Shown: positions 44,741 through 56,399, numbered from the stretch's first letter. The stretch is DNA of 64,000 nt from Xenopus tropicalis (GCF_000004195.4 NC_030679.2:19046712-19110711); one strand, 5' to 3'. Numbers and translations: made by a program. Notes: generated from the sequence alone by a model not told the origin.

Positions 44741-45630
44741 TGTTTTTGGACACGGAGTTATTATTGTTATTTAGACAGATTGTGAAAAAGCTCAGACAGC
44801 TAGGTGGCACTTGGTTGCAGACACCGGGCAACAAGGCCTGCAAGGGCAACGTATACAGTAGTGGATACGGAATATATTATTGCTGGTGGAAAACCGTCAC
44901 TCAGGTTGTGTTTCTGGACACGGAATTATTATTGTTATTTAGACAGATTGTGAAAAAGCTCAGACAGCTAGGTGGCACTTGGTTGCAGACACCGGGCAAC
45001 AAGGCCTGCAAGGGCAACGTATACAGTAGTGGATACGGAATATATTATTGCTGGTGGAAAACCGTCACTCAGGTTGTGTTTCTGGACACGGAATTATTAT
45101 TGTAATTTAGACAGATTGTGAAAAAGCTCACACAGCTAGGTGGCACTTGGTTGCAGACACCGGGCAACAAGGCCTGCAAGGGCAACGTATACAGTAGTGG
45201 ATACGGAATATATTATTGCTGGTGGAAAACCGTCACTCAGGTTGTGTTTCTGGACACGGAATTATTATTGTAATTTAGACAGATTGTGAAAAAGCTCACA
45301 CAGCTAGGTGGCACTTGGTTGCAGACACCGGGCAACAAGGCCTGCAAGGGCAACGTATACAGTAGTGGATACGGAATATATTATTGCTGGTGGAAAACCG
45401 TCACTCAGGTTGTGTTTCTGGACACGGAATTATTATTGTTATTTAGACAGATTGTGAAAAAGCTCACACAGCTAGGTGGCACTTGGTTGCAGACACCGGG
45501 CAACAAGGCCTGCAAGGGCAACGTATACAGTAGTGGATACGGAATATATTATTGCTGGTGGAAAACCGTCACTCAGGTTGTGTTTCTGGACACGGAATTA
45601 TTATTGTTATTTAGACAAATTGTTATTTAG
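44741..45630. repeat. 168-bp tandem array upstream of the transposase start
   Basis: GGACACGG recurs at 44748, 44916, 45084, 45252, 45420 and 45588, exactly 168 bp apart, giving five full units and a partial sixth. Units carry GACAGATTGTGAAAAAGCTC, GGCACTTGGTTGCAGACACC, GCAAGGGCAACGTATACAG and ATTGCTGGTGGAAAACCGTC. The period is a multiple of three, so a plus-strand frame stays open except where TTGTTATTTAG is TTGTAATTTAG in two units. It probably has a regulatory or structural role, not a coding one. Confidence 0.95.
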
Positions 45631-45640
45631 ACAAAATATA

Positions 45641-45815
45641 CAGAGCAGTAGAAAGTAGATTACTAGCCAGAAAAACTACTTAAACTCTGCCTCAAAATAA
45701 ATACACAGCTCCTCAGTCCTCTCCCCACACAAATACAGAGCAGTAGAAAGTAGATTACTAGCCAGAAAAACTACTTAAACTCTCCTTCAAATGAATACAC
45801 AGCTCTCTCCCTACA
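45641..45815. repeat. 95-bp tandem duplication in the hAT right arm
   Basis: CAGAGCAGTAGAAAGTAGAT begins at 45641 and again at 45736. Both copies continue with TACTAGCCAGAAAAACTACT and TAAACTCT, then diverge slightly. Confidence 0.9.
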
Positions 45816-46563
45816 CTATCTCTTCAAGCACACACAGGCAGAATGTAAAATGGCTGCTGGGCTTCGGTTTATATATGGAAGGGAGTGGTCCAAGGGGGGG
45901 GGGGTGGCCCAGGAGGGAGAGCTGCCTGATTGGCTGCCATGTATCTGCTGGTTTGGGGTGAGAGGTCAAAATTTCGCGCCAGCTAAGGCGAACCCAAATG
46001 GCGAACATACACCGAAAGTTCGCGAACTTCCGCGTTCGCGAACACCCGATGTTCGCGCGAATTAGTTCGCCGGCGAACAGTTCGCTACATCCCTATTTGC
46101 ATGCAATAAGATTAAAAACCCTTTATTCCATGGCTATATCCTGGATAGTACTATTGCATCCAAATGGTGTTGTTTACTACATATATAATCCTCCATTTAT
46201 TTATCATAGTAGTCTGGAACCAAGTCTTTTGCTAGGTTGCCAATAGAGCCACTTTACATTTCCACAACCAGAGGTAAGCATTAAAAATAGGACCATTGTG
46301 ACAATCATTGCACATTCCTCTCCCACTGTTCTTGGGGCCCGGCAGTTTTTTTCACATATGTAATACAATTGCACCTGTACTGTGGGTCTCTTTTGTCCCA
46401 TGGTTCTGTGCTTTTACTTCTGGCTATTCAGTAGAACAGACAAAGTGCAATGATTATTATTTCAGTATATCCTTAAAGCCGACACAGGGTGCTCATCGTT
46501 AACTCTTATTTGCTCACTTGTTTGTGTTTATTTTCTTCCCTATATTTTTCTTGTTTTCCTCAG

Positions 46564-46740
46564 GGACATATTTCCATGGAAACAAGGCTTCGTGGATCAC
46601 AGCTATGGCTGGGTATACAGTCGTATCCGTATGCTGGGAAGTCACACATTCTGCAAAAATCTCATGAGATGTCTCCATGGAATTGTCAGAAGCAGGACTG
46701 TCATACTGCGCTGTCTTCCAATCGATTTTTCCATCTCTGA
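46564..46740 (+). other. possible terminal exon, low confidence
   Basis: A very strong acceptor (TTCTTGTTTTCCTCAG) is followed by an open frame reading GHISMETRLRGSQLWLGIQS and ending in TGA at 46738-46740. AATAAA lies at 46743-46748. The opposite strand is also open here (46514-46744) with a more protein-like composition (IDWKTAQYDSPASDNSMETS) but lacks good splice sites. Either could be chance. Confidence 0.2.
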
Positions 46741-46970
46741 TCAATAAATCTGATTTCTAATGCTGTTTATGAGTGGTGCATGTTACATTTTGGACAAGAT
46801 AGTAAATTGCTTTCAAGCATGGTGACAGTCTTAAATCCAACAAAACTGTTGAATAAATCATGGATATACCCTAAATCATGCAACATTTTCAAATCAGGTT
46901 CTGGCAATTTTATCTATTTCTACAGCTTTTTTTAAGGACTATTCTATGTTATATGCGTATCTACAATGGT

Positions 46971-47017
46971 CTATCTATCTATCATCTATCTATCATCTAT
47001 CTATCTATCTATCATCT
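46971..47017. repeat. (CTAT)n microsatellite
   Basis: About eleven tetranucleotide units of CTAT/ATCT with periodic ATCATCT interruptions. Confidence 0.9.
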
Positions 47018-47281
47018 CCTTTAACCTTTAGTTATTACACAAAGCATTTACACAACATAAGCATCAACAGGAGCTCTGACGTGCTGACACATATACATAC
47101 ACAATGTAGGTCCAAAACAATGTCTCCCAATTTAATAAGCTGGCAGAACTATGTTATGTCTGGCTGACATGAAATTTATTCAGGTTCAAGTCACCTAAAA
47201 CAGACAAGTTAAAATACTACCTTGCAGCACCCTCTAACCTCTTATTTCTGGGCTACAGCACAGTACAATCCACAATAAATG

Positions 47282-47362
47282 TGAAAAACCACCTATGCGG
47301 CTTCAAATGAAAGTTCCGTTCCTGTAATCTAAAGGGGTGGCCTCTGGTGTGCTAATCATGTA
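47282..47362 (-). repeat. short CR1 fragment
   Basis: The stretch GTGAAAAACCACCTATGCGG ... AATCTAAAGGGGTGGCCTC matches 29176-29250 of the CR1 copy at 28886-29462 with about a dozen changes. It covers the [12 protein letters not shown] region of the protein only. Confidence 0.7.
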
Positions 47363-48125
47363 GTGCTAATCTGCTACCGAAAAAGAAAGCTTGTACTGAT
47401 TTCCACTCCTGTGTTTCAGCTATAAAGGAGAGCAGTTACACTATAAAATGGTGTGCCTTCACCCAGGGTCAGGACTGGGCTCTAATACCCCTCCCTGGGA
47501 ACTTCTCTGATCCACAATCACACACAGACAGGGTTGATTTGTAGGACACAGTGTCTTAAATAACTTTGATGCATACAGACTGCCAGCCAGGAGTAACTTT
47601 ATATAATATTGCAAATTGTTTGGTCTCTCAGCTGCTGGGGGATCCCCATTTATGTGCCAGTTTTTTTCTGAGCCCCGAGAAGGACTCCCTTTGGCTTTCC
47701 ATGCCCTGAAAAGAGCATGCTTTGTTCTTCACAGCCCAGACAAGGACTTCCTTTCCTTCCACACCCTAAACAGAGCGCTCTTTTCTGCACTGAGGTTCCC
47801 TACTGATTTTCTACACACAGTAATATGTGGCCTCTCACAACCCTTTCTCTTCTCTCCCGGCGTTTAGGGGCTTATTTATATATGGGCACCTGAGGGCCTG
47901 TGCCTAGGGCAGCAGCTTCAGGGGGCAGGCCTCGGGGTGCCTTTATAATAAATTAAAAAAAATAATAGTAAACACCGTTCCAGCTGACTCCAGATCCAAC
48001 TTCCCCACCATCCTGGGGTGTGATACATGGTGTGTGTGGGGGGGGGGGGGTTTGGCTTGCCATATTGTTTTGTCATTTGTTAAGATGTAGTCAAATATAT
48101 AATGATGAATATGGTATTTTTAGCT

Positions 48126-48559
48126 AACTTTAGGTATGTTATGGACTGCCCATTTCTAAGCAACTTTTCAGTTGGTCTTCATTATTTATTTCTTATAATT
48201 TTTTAATTACTTGCCTTCTTCTTCATATTCTTTATAGTTTTCAAATTGGAGTAACTCACCCCAGTACCCAAAAAACTACTGCTCTTTGAGGCCAAAAACT
48301 TATTGTTATTGTTACTTTTTATAACTTATTTTTCTATTCATACATCAGTCTTTCATTCAATCTGTTGCCTGGTTGCTAAGGTCATTTGGACACTAGCAAC
48401 CAGATAGCTGTTGCAACTCCAACCTGGAGAGCTGCAGAACAGAAATTAGAATAATTAAAAAAAACTACAAATAATAAAAAATGAAGACTAATTGCAAATG
48501 GTCTCAGAATATTAATCTCTACATCATACTAAAAGTTAACTCAAAAGTGAACAACCCCT
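48126..48559. repeat. palindrome-centred Xenopus repeat, copy 2
   Basis: The unit runs from TTTAGGTATGTTATGGA through CAACTTTTCAGTTGGTCTTC and the centre GGTTGCTAAGGTCATTTGGA...CTAGCAACC to AAAAGTGAACAACCCC, ending at a TTAA (48560-48563). The outer arms pair partially (GAAGACTAATTGCAAATGGT against the left end). The TTAA end suggests a Kolobok-like MITE, but the left TTAA is lost. Confidence 0.6.
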
Positions 48560-48569
48560 TTAAGTTAGT

Positions 48570-50925
48570 CACTGGCTTGGGGGGAAGCTTTCAAGGAAAT
48601 GTTGTAAGAATCCATCCCTGATGTTGCTGGACTACAGCCCCTAGCATGCTTAACCTATAATATCTTTCACTATTCTGGCAGTTACAATCCAGCAACAGCG
48701 TTTATATCCTCTTTAAATCATTTGCCATAATATTCCAAAACCCCTTTCTTTTCCAAAAGGGTTAACTCTTTTAATTACCATAGAGGAGACTGCCTGGCAA
48801 AATGCTGAAAATTACTAGTCGTTTTGATCTTTATAAAAACCATAAATGACTTAGGTCCATTAAAATGTCATTATTAAGTTTGTGCTGGTTTTATTCATTT
48901 ATATGGAAGACATTCTTTTTCCTGGTCAGTTTCATGGGTCAAAGACTGCAGAGGAAATTGATTTAGACTAAGAATTACATATAAGATACAATCTGTCTCT
49001 CTCAGCTGTTAATAAATTAATCTGCCACTGAAATAAATTGATGCTTTTATTATGATTCCTTTTTTGATATATCATTTTTAGTTGAAATGTGTGTAAGAGA
49101 AATTGACACTGAAATAAAGAGCAGTCAGTAGGCTTGGCTTACTAGTATCCATGATATTATACAGTGCACCAGCAAAACTGCCCCTAGCAACCAACCATTG
49201 TTTCATTTTGATCAGTGTAGTCAGACAATGAAAGCTAAAAACTAATTGGTTGGTATGGGAAAATACAGTGCTGAAGTTTAGCCATTATGGTAGTAAATCA
49301 GTGTCAGTGCCTCTTGTCAAAAAAATATGTACTCCCCTCATGCCCCTGTAGTGAATGACAGGTTTCCATTCTGCAACCAACGGATTATTATACAACGGGA
49401 GTTCAATAGTCATTACAAGGAAAGGTTATTTAATTGGTGTTTTTCAAAGGAAAAAAAAGTTTAAAAATGAAGTAGGCTAGAAATTCTCCTTAGCATGGAA
49501 GGTCAACAGCAGCCCAGGACACACTGAGCATGTGCAGTGCCACTGACACTCCTTACAAAATCCAAAAATTCAAGATGTTAGCTCCTACGGGCAATTTTGA
49601 AGACCAGATTTTCTTTTATACAGGCCACTGCAGTGAGTTCAGTGTATAAAATATGGCGTTGCTATGAGTATTTATTTTTTTGTGTTAAGTTCTTATTTTC
49701 AATGAGTAGCCTTTTTACATATGGATGAAGCCAGTGATGTAACTGTAGAAGGGGCCTGCAGAAAAAGGGGGCCTGGTAAGAACCCACTCTACATGTCCTA
49801 TTCCCCCCACTCTTGCAAGTGTCCTGGGATTACCTTTGCCCACCTTCCCCACAGTGATCACTGCCACATGAAGCAAAGGAACAGGGTTCATGGATGTAAG
49901 TATCAGGGACCATGGGTCCCAAGGATTAGAGAGACTGTTAGAGATACTTCTTAAAAACATTATGATTTACAAAGCAATACAACTCCCAGCGGTATAAGCT
50001 GTAACATACATTAGTCAGGAAGGTTCGCAGTGATGTACCTGAATTTAAAAGTATCCTTTATTTGTAATGAACCCTCTCCAACCCTGCCTTCATCAGAGAT
50101 ACTTCCTCCATCCCTGGTGTAACACAGTGTAGATGGAAACAGCTTTTTCCAAGATTATGATACAGGCTGGCAATTAAACAGTCAGGGGGTTTACTCTTAA
50201 TTTGCTAAGTGCACAACAAATGTAAAAGCTAACTCCTGAATGGCAGTTGAACTGGGGCACATTCTTTTAATATCCTGCAAGGACCCAAAACTGCTTCAAG
50301 AGCCATGGCTGTGTGTATCTCTCACTGGCAACCAGTTGCTGCTTCTGAAGTTGTGAATCCCAGATTTAAAGCAGATACAGTATCTTATGATCTGATTAAG
50401 AACCCCCAGCTTTCAATCAAATTATGCTCTAAGCTTAAAAGGGTCCAAACTGTGGACCATCTGCCCATCAACTGTATGACAAAAATCTGTTCTTCTGCCT
50501 GGAAAAAAATAAAAATGGAGACTGTGACCTATTAAGTTATTCTATGCAGAGATATCCCTATATATATATTCACTAATTGTGCCATTTTAAGTTATATATG
50601 CTCAATGGGCCCGGGTCTAGCTCATTATGTACATACGTGCTTAATAACTTGGCCGCCCACACTGGGAGCTCACTAACTAGTGTTACAACCATTTGTGCAG
50701 TAAACAGAAAACTGTATACATCCCAGTTGCTAGTGGGATTGCTAGGCTGTCTCTTCTTGATTTAAGCGACTTTCCCCGGAACAATCTTCCTTCAAACTAA
50801 TCCAGGTAGGTGTTAGGCCTTAGCTTGTAATAGAGCAAAAATATAGCATGCTGGAACATGAAATATGAAAATTTAGCAGTAACTGTAATCAAACGTCTAA
50901 AGAGGGGACCTATTGTTCTGAATCC
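48570..50925. other. non-coding stretch
   Basis: No gene is recognised. GTAAGAACC at 49781 is a fair donor but lacks a matching upstream acceptor with an open frame. The remaining sequence holds only short chance frames. Confidence 0.4.
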
Positions 50926-50930
50926 CCTCT

Positions 50931-51086
50931 TGTATGTAATAAAAGACACTAAGATTGCCCAGGAGGAATAACCCATAGCAACCAATAGGGTGTTTGCTTT
51001 CAAACAGGTGACCATTAAATTCTACCTGCTGATTGGTTGTTATGGGTTACTGCTCCTGGGCAAAGTAGTACCTTTAATTACATAAC
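50931..51086. mobile_element. palindromic MITE (TGTAATAAAAG...TTACATAA)
   Basis: The left arm TATGTAATAAAAGACACTAA, GCCCAGGAGGAATAACCCAT and AGCAACCAATAGG pairs with the right arm GATTGGTTGTTATGGGTTAC, TGCTCCTGGGCAAAG and TTTAATTACATAA. The spacer is about 40 bp. A fragment of one arm is at 38485-38515, and arm-like AGCAACCAATCAG...CCATTGGTTGCT lies near 34922-34985. Confidence 0.7.
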
Positions 51087-51136
51087 CACCTAAGTGTTTT
51101 AAGGAGACAGAAAACCCTCTCTGTAGATGTATAACT

Positions 51137-51500
51137 AATTATTATTATTAACATTTATTCATAAAGCGCCAACATATTCCGCAGCCCTGTACAATATGTG
51201 GGTTTTATACATTGGACATACAGAGTAACATATAAAGAAATCAATGACCGATACAAGAGGTGAAGAGAGCCCTGCCCAAAAGAGCTTACAATCTACGAGT
51301 AGAAAGGGTTGAGACACACGGTGTGGGAATGGGCATGACCAGAGTTGTGAGAGGTGTGGCACAGGGTATTGCTTTTAGCAGCACACTGAGGTCATGTTAA
51401 ACTAGATTAGGGTAAGCTTCTCTAAATAAATGCATTTTTAGAGATCTCTTGAAGGCAGAGAGATTGGGAGAAAGTCTGTTTGTGGGAGCAAATTCCAGAG
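51137..51500. repeat. LINE-tail-like or SINE-like repeat (AAAGCGCCAACATATTCCGC)
   Basis: The motif TTATTCATAAAGCGCCAACA then TATTCCGCAGCCCTGTACA is a widespread amphibian repeat, followed by AAGAGCTTACAATCTA and GTTTGTGGGAGCAAATTCCA. A short second trace (TTTATAAAGCGCTAATTATG, CGCAGCGCTGTAA) is at 52058-52096. I regard it as L2- or REM1-like, which is uncertain. Confidence 0.55.
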
Positions 51501-52570
51501 AAGTAACTAATATCCCCCCGTTACACACAGGCACAATGGTCCTCCACCCAAAATGCATCCATCTGTGCACCTAAAGGCCCCTGGCTCCAAGCCCTGCAAG
51601 TTGGTGGCTGCCAACCCTGTTGCACTATTTTGCAGGTTCATAGCCAGACATGAAGACTAGCATTGTGTGGGTTACGAAAACTATGACCCATACTGTCCGT
51701 AGCACACCCACACCCAGCCAAGCCTAAGGACCCATACACTGTAATGAATCCAAACTTGCTGGTGACATCATAGAAGGGGGAGAGGTTTACAACTGCTGTC
51801 ACCAACAGTTGAGGGCTTGCCAGAAGGCAATGCTCAAGTGCTCAACAGGTACTATAGGAGACCTTTAGATGTAGGCATGGATGGATTTGCGGAGGGGGTT
51901 CTGTGGGGGCTACAGCCAAGAATCATATACAACCAAATGTGCTATGGATGGTGGACTAGACCTATTTGCTTTAACTCTTTATAATATACTTAGAAATGCT
52001 GGGGATTGTAGTCTAGCATCCCCGCCATGAAAGGTTTATATGTATGTATGTATATCTTTATTTATAAAGCGCTAATTATGTACGCAGCGCTGTAATATCA
52101 CCTTTAAACAAATGCATGTTGCTCCCCACAGGCCTTTCCCCTAGCACATCTGCAATGCTGATAAGTAAATACTTAAGCTCCATGTGTTAGTTTGGATCAG
52201 ATCACCCTAAAGTCAGTCTATTAGCAGACAAGCCTAGAGAATACTAGCAGCTTACAGCAGCAGCAGGAGGGGGGCCGGGGAACTGTAACAGTTAATGTGG
52301 CATAGAAGGGATATGGGTCAATAATACACCATAAGCTATGAAAAATTAAGAATAAATGTTAGTTCTTTTTAAGAGGGAACTTCCAGGTCCATGAGAGGAT
52401 GTTTACCTTTTCATTCTGGGTACAGTATATGTATAACTGTTTTTTCTGTACCCAAAAATCAACCAGTTATTTGTGGTAACAGCAAGGTAAAGCAGCAGTA
52501 AAGGGAACCGAGCAGACCAAAATATATTCATCATGTGATATAATGTTAATTGTCACGTTTGCTTCCCAAG

Positions 52571-52635
52571 AGCCTGTGCAGCTGCTCTTATTGAGCTCCA
52601 TGCAAGCAGAAATGATTGAATTCCCACGAGCCGAG
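52571..52635 (+). CDS. candidate exon, plus strand
   Basis: The acceptor CACGTTTGCTTCCCAAG (AAG type) and donor GCCGAG then GTAAGGCC bracket 65 nt. Entered after two bases, the frame is open and reads PVQLLLLSSMQAEMIEFPR then AE, ending in phase 0. The next candidate is 254 bp downstream. The family is unknown. Confidence 0.28.
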
Positions 52636-52889
52636 GTAAGGCCAATAATTGTATCCCTGCAATACAAAAGAAAACTTCCCCCTATTGTCCCATTTGCACA
52701 TATTATCTGAAATTATACTGAAACTTTGCCTCAAATCAGCAACCTATTTGCCTGCTTTGAGAATATGATGACAGAATGGTTATAGCCCCAGGAGGGGGGA
52801 AATCATTCACATGCTCATTGCAGTTTGTAATCTTCTCATAATCCTCATCTCTTCTGATTCTATTTCCTGCCTGTGCTTTCTCTCTGCAG

Positions 52890-52984
52890 TCGTACATATG
52901 TCACAGGGTCACGGCTATAAAAACCTGCTTTTTTTGAACCAGAATCAGGCGTGCATGGGCAATACATGGAGTAGTTTATTTAAG
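52890..52984 (+). CDS. candidate exon, plus strand
   Basis: A textbook acceptor (CTGTGCTTTCTCTCTGCAG) precedes 95 nt and a donor GTGACT follows TTTAAG. Continuing in phase from 52635 the frame reads SYICHRVTAIKTCFF and stops. In another phase HMSQGHGYKNLLFLNQNQAC and onward is open to the donor. Only one frame can be real, and a non-coding exon is also possible. Confidence 0.28.
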
Positions 52985-53118
52985 GTGACTGGGCATTGTT
53001 TGTGCAGGACAGAGAGGTTGTGACTAATGCTTAATATATAGGATGCACAGCATATACTGTAGGTTGTTTTTATATATCTGCTTTATTCAACATCAGTTTT
53101 GCTATTGAGAATGTAGAT

Positions 53119-53412
53119 CAGTGTTCCCCAACCAGTGGCTCATGAGCAACATGTTGCTCCCCAACCACTTGGATGTTGCTCCCCGTGGCCACAAAGTAGG
53201 TGCTCATTTTTTAATTTCTAGTAAGGAGGCAAGTTTTGGTTGCATAAAAAACAAGTGTTATGCCAAACAGAGCCTTCTGTAGGCTGCCAGTCCACATAGA
53301 GGCTACCAAATAGCCAATTATAGTTTTTACTGTAACCTCCAGGAACCATTTTCATGCTTGTGTTGCTCCCAAGCACTTTTTCCACTTAAATGTGGCTCAT
53401 GCGTATAACAGC
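53119..53412. mobile_element. third copy of the 3041-3300 hAT MITE, right end lost
   Basis: It starts CAGTGTTCCCCAACCAGTGG and includes ATGTTGCTCCCCAACCACTT, GGCAAGTTTTGGTTGCATAA and GAGGCTACCAAATAGCCAAT. The right terminus GGGGACCCCTG is missing after TGTGGCTCATGCGTA. Confidence 0.7.
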
Positions 53413-54535
53413 GTTGCTCTATCTAGGTGTTGCTAGACTACAGATTCCAGCATTCTCCATCAAGCATATTATTATGTGTTAAAGCATCTTGGGAACTGTA
53501 GCAATATCAGGGATGGTTTCTAAAGGCAATATATTTTTGATAACGCTTCATCTAAGCCCCCAGGGACAGTAATGCACCAGATTCTATGACGAGAATCCTT
53601 TCTGACCTGTGTACACCCAGGTTTAGTGGTATACCTACTCTGGGTGCAAGTTTTGCCCCAGGGCCTGTGGTGCTGGTGTTACTGGCCTACGTCTGCCCCT
53701 TCCCTCATTGATGGCCACATGCACTGTCAAGTACAGTGCTGACTGCAAAAGATAGGGGTACCCCCCTCAGCTATGTCGCTGGATTTAACTGCAAGTATCT
53801 GGCACCCATGGGGTAGGAGGCAATTTTACATTTTTAAAGCATTTCCTCAGGGAGCCATATAGAGATACAGCCCTGATACACCCTTGCAGATGTTATGCAC
53901 TGGCGCAAAGGAGAATGCCCACTCCAGCCTTGGCCTTACTGCCTGCCTTAGAGCATGTGGTATGGACAGGGCTCTGTTGTGGCCTATGTGGCCTGTCTAT
54001 CTACTTGCACAGCTGAATGATGCATAAGATCTTAGGTGAGGGGTGCTATTCACACATTGCCCCACACAGTAAGCAAAGTGGGGCATTGTGCATGTCCCCT
54101 ATAGTCCTGGTAGGCAGATTCTTATAATATTGCTCATTAAACCTTTGCTCCAGCTTTTCAGAGCTAGCAACTTCATTAAAATGAAAAGGAATGCTCCAAT
54201 GAGAATCCCAGCTGATCTCTGCAACTGAAGCTGGTTGCTTTAAATCTAGTTTTGTAGTAGTAAACAGTGTTGCATTGCAACCCTTGTGTTAAAATTAGTG
54301 CAATTGCACTTTGCTCGAATCAGGCATTTTTTTAGAATTTCTATGTCCAATTGCCATTATTTCCAGCATTTGGCATGTGAGGCGGCTGTGAACAATTGAC
54401 TACATGGAAATTTTTGCTACTGCAACTGCGCTGCTGGTCATAAATGACCATAGAGAGCGTAGTTTACAAATGTATCATTAAAAAATGTGGATTCTTTTAA
54501 TACCTATTTAAAATGAAAATTCAGTACAGCAAGTT

Positions 54536-54790
54536 CAGGTATGGAATCTATTATGTGGAATACCTAGAACCTAGGGCTTTCTGGATAAGGGATCTTTTTG
54601 TAATTTAGATCACCATTCTAGGCTACCAAAAACATTTAAACATTTAAACATACAAGTACAAGGAACTTATATATATATTATATATTTCTATTATATTTGA
54701 TATTATTGACTCTATAGGAGATGACCTAGCTGAGCTTCCTAATTCAGAGCTTTACAGATACCGGGTTTCTGAATAAGGGATCCCATACCT
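54536..54790. mobile_element. CAGGTATGGGA palindromic MITE, copy 3 (decayed)
   Basis: CAGGTATGGAATCTATTATG at the left and GAATAAGGGATCCCATACCT at the right pair as ends. The centre is AT-rich with TATATA runs, and internal motifs are partly kept (GGATAAGGGATC, TCTATAGGAGATGACC). Confidence 0.6.
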
Positions 54791-55274
54791 TATATATATT
54801 TTATAAACAGTGCTATATTTTATATACAGTGCTATATTTTATATACAGTGCTATAAGACTGAATGCAATCAGTTTAGCCTTGAATTAGGTTAGATCAGAT
54901 AAAAGCAACATAATTGTCGAGTTGTGATTTTTAGTTTCTCATCAATATTTTATTTATTTCATCTTTTTACAATCACTGGTAGAAATTAATGAACTGACTT
55001 GCAAGGAATAAATGAAACCCAAACCATCTGATTTTTCGCATGCAGCAGAATCGGACCAGCTAAGACTTTCATGTATACAAGGGCCTAAGGCAATCGCACG
55101 TCAGAGGAGATTAACAACAGTAAATCAATTGGAGCACAGCCATAGAAAATCTGTACAAATATATTCAGCTTTCGGTAATCCTGAAATGAGCCAGAGACTG
55201 GCCTGGAATGATAAACATATGCGTAATGATGTATAGCAGCAATGCACTGGATTCGTAACAAAGGATCTATTATA

Positions 55275-55510
55275 AACACACCTATGGGATCTGCTATCCA
55301 GAAACTCAAAATGTAGAGAGCTCTGAAACGCAGCTTTGCCACTGGTTCCTATTTAAACAGACAATTCTTCATTTTTCACTGATTGCTTTATCTCCGTAAT
55401 AATAATAAGAACCTTATACTTGAAGCTGCATAAATCCATGCTGATGGCAGAGCAATCCTATTAAGGGTTTTTTATGTTCTCTATTATTGTTAAGGAACAG
55501 TGATCCACAT
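55275..55510. repeat. CAGGTATGGGA MITE, copy 4 (fragment)
   Basis: CTATGGGATCTGCTATCCAG, TTGCTTTATCTCCGTAATAA, ACCTTATACTTGAAGC and GGCAGAGCAATCCTATTA follow copy 1 in order. The outer ends are eroded. Confidence 0.5.
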
Positions 55511-55959
55511 TTCATAAGTGCCCCTTTCATAAAGGCACTACAGCTTACCCTTTGACTTATATAGGAAATGACTCACAGTACAGTAAATCTTCACCCCAAA
55601 AAAATGTGCCATTAGCTTTACATCTGACAGTGCACTGATCCAGGGTATCTTTTATACCAAGTGACACACCATCATCTTGCCTATATTTCCAAGGCCAGCA
55701 TAACTAGAACCCCATATTTTGCACACACCCTCCAACACCAGCCTTCTCCCATGCTAACCCTGCTAGCACCCCCATGCACTCACATACGTTGACCCACCAC
55801 CCTTCTTACCGACTCATTCATGGTCTAACTAGGCCATTAGGATGCCAGTAGGAATCCCAGTAGGCCTAGCTTGTCTGTGGGTAGGTGACTGGGGGGGGCC
55901 AGTGGTGTGTGGCGGTGGGCATAGGGGAGGGTGTGGGGGTGATAGGTAATCTTGAGGTT

Positions 55960-56110
55960 TCAAATACCGTCTACCGTCAAATACAGTCTAACATTGGCAC
56001 CATGCAATCTACCTCACAACTGTCCTGCTTTCCACAGGACAGTTCCCCTTTTGGTACTACATCCTGCTGTCCTGGATCATTTACTTATTGTCCTGCTTAT
56101 TCCTGCATTG
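55960..56110. repeat. repeat with ACAACTGTCCTGCTTTCCAC motif
   Basis: Alternating CTGTCCTGCTTTCC, GGACAGTTCCCCTTTTGG and GCTGTCCTGGATC resemble a Xenopus repeat rich in (C/T)TGTCC(C/T)G. Short open frames cross it, including one ending SLRRDSEERSRRLQL and so on. A donor-like AGTGAGT follows at 56203. Confidence 0.3.
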
Positions 56111-56399
56111 CCCTTGCTGGTTCACTTCGGAGAGACAGCGAAGAAAGGAGTCGAAGACTTCAGCTCTTCCGACATACAGTAGACAACCTCTCCGGTTAAC
56201 CCAGTGAGTTTTTTCCTTGCCTTCCCCTGCTCTGTTTGCTCTGGAATCCTACTGCTGCCGGTGGGGCACAGGGATACGGGTCACTGAGTAATGAACTGCA
56301 GGGGAAGTTTGGGAGAAGGGAAATCTTGGACCTTAGCAGCCTGTGGTATGGGAAGTGAAATGTTTGCAGACAGGTGAGTGACAGACTGAATGCCACCAG

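Larger units (their letters stand above)
39310..46095 (-). mobile_element. 6.8-kb hAT transposon, putative autonomous parent
   Basis: The termini are TAGGGATGTAGCGAACCT and AGTTCGCTACATCCCTA. A perfect 8-bp TSD TTTGCATG lies at 39302-39309 and 46096-46103. From the left the element holds a 230-bp subterminal block shared with two short derivatives, a 92-bp tandem array, the transposase gene read right to left, a 168-bp array upstream of its start, a 95-bp duplication and the right end. Several TTCGCGAA palindromes stand within 100 bp of each end, good candidates for transposase binding. The exact TSD and retained CpGs point to a fairly recent insertion, but two frame shifts interrupt the gene in this copy. 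Confidence 0.93.

Noticed and set aside
44554..45105. 183-codon plus-strand open frame beside the transposase
   Set aside because: It runs across the 168-bp array whose period is a multiple of three and overlaps the transposase start in antisense. No domain is visible.
55885..56199. 104-codon frame near 56 kb
   Set aside because: It crosses a repeat with CTGTCC motifs and a G-run, and no family resemblance or splice support was found.
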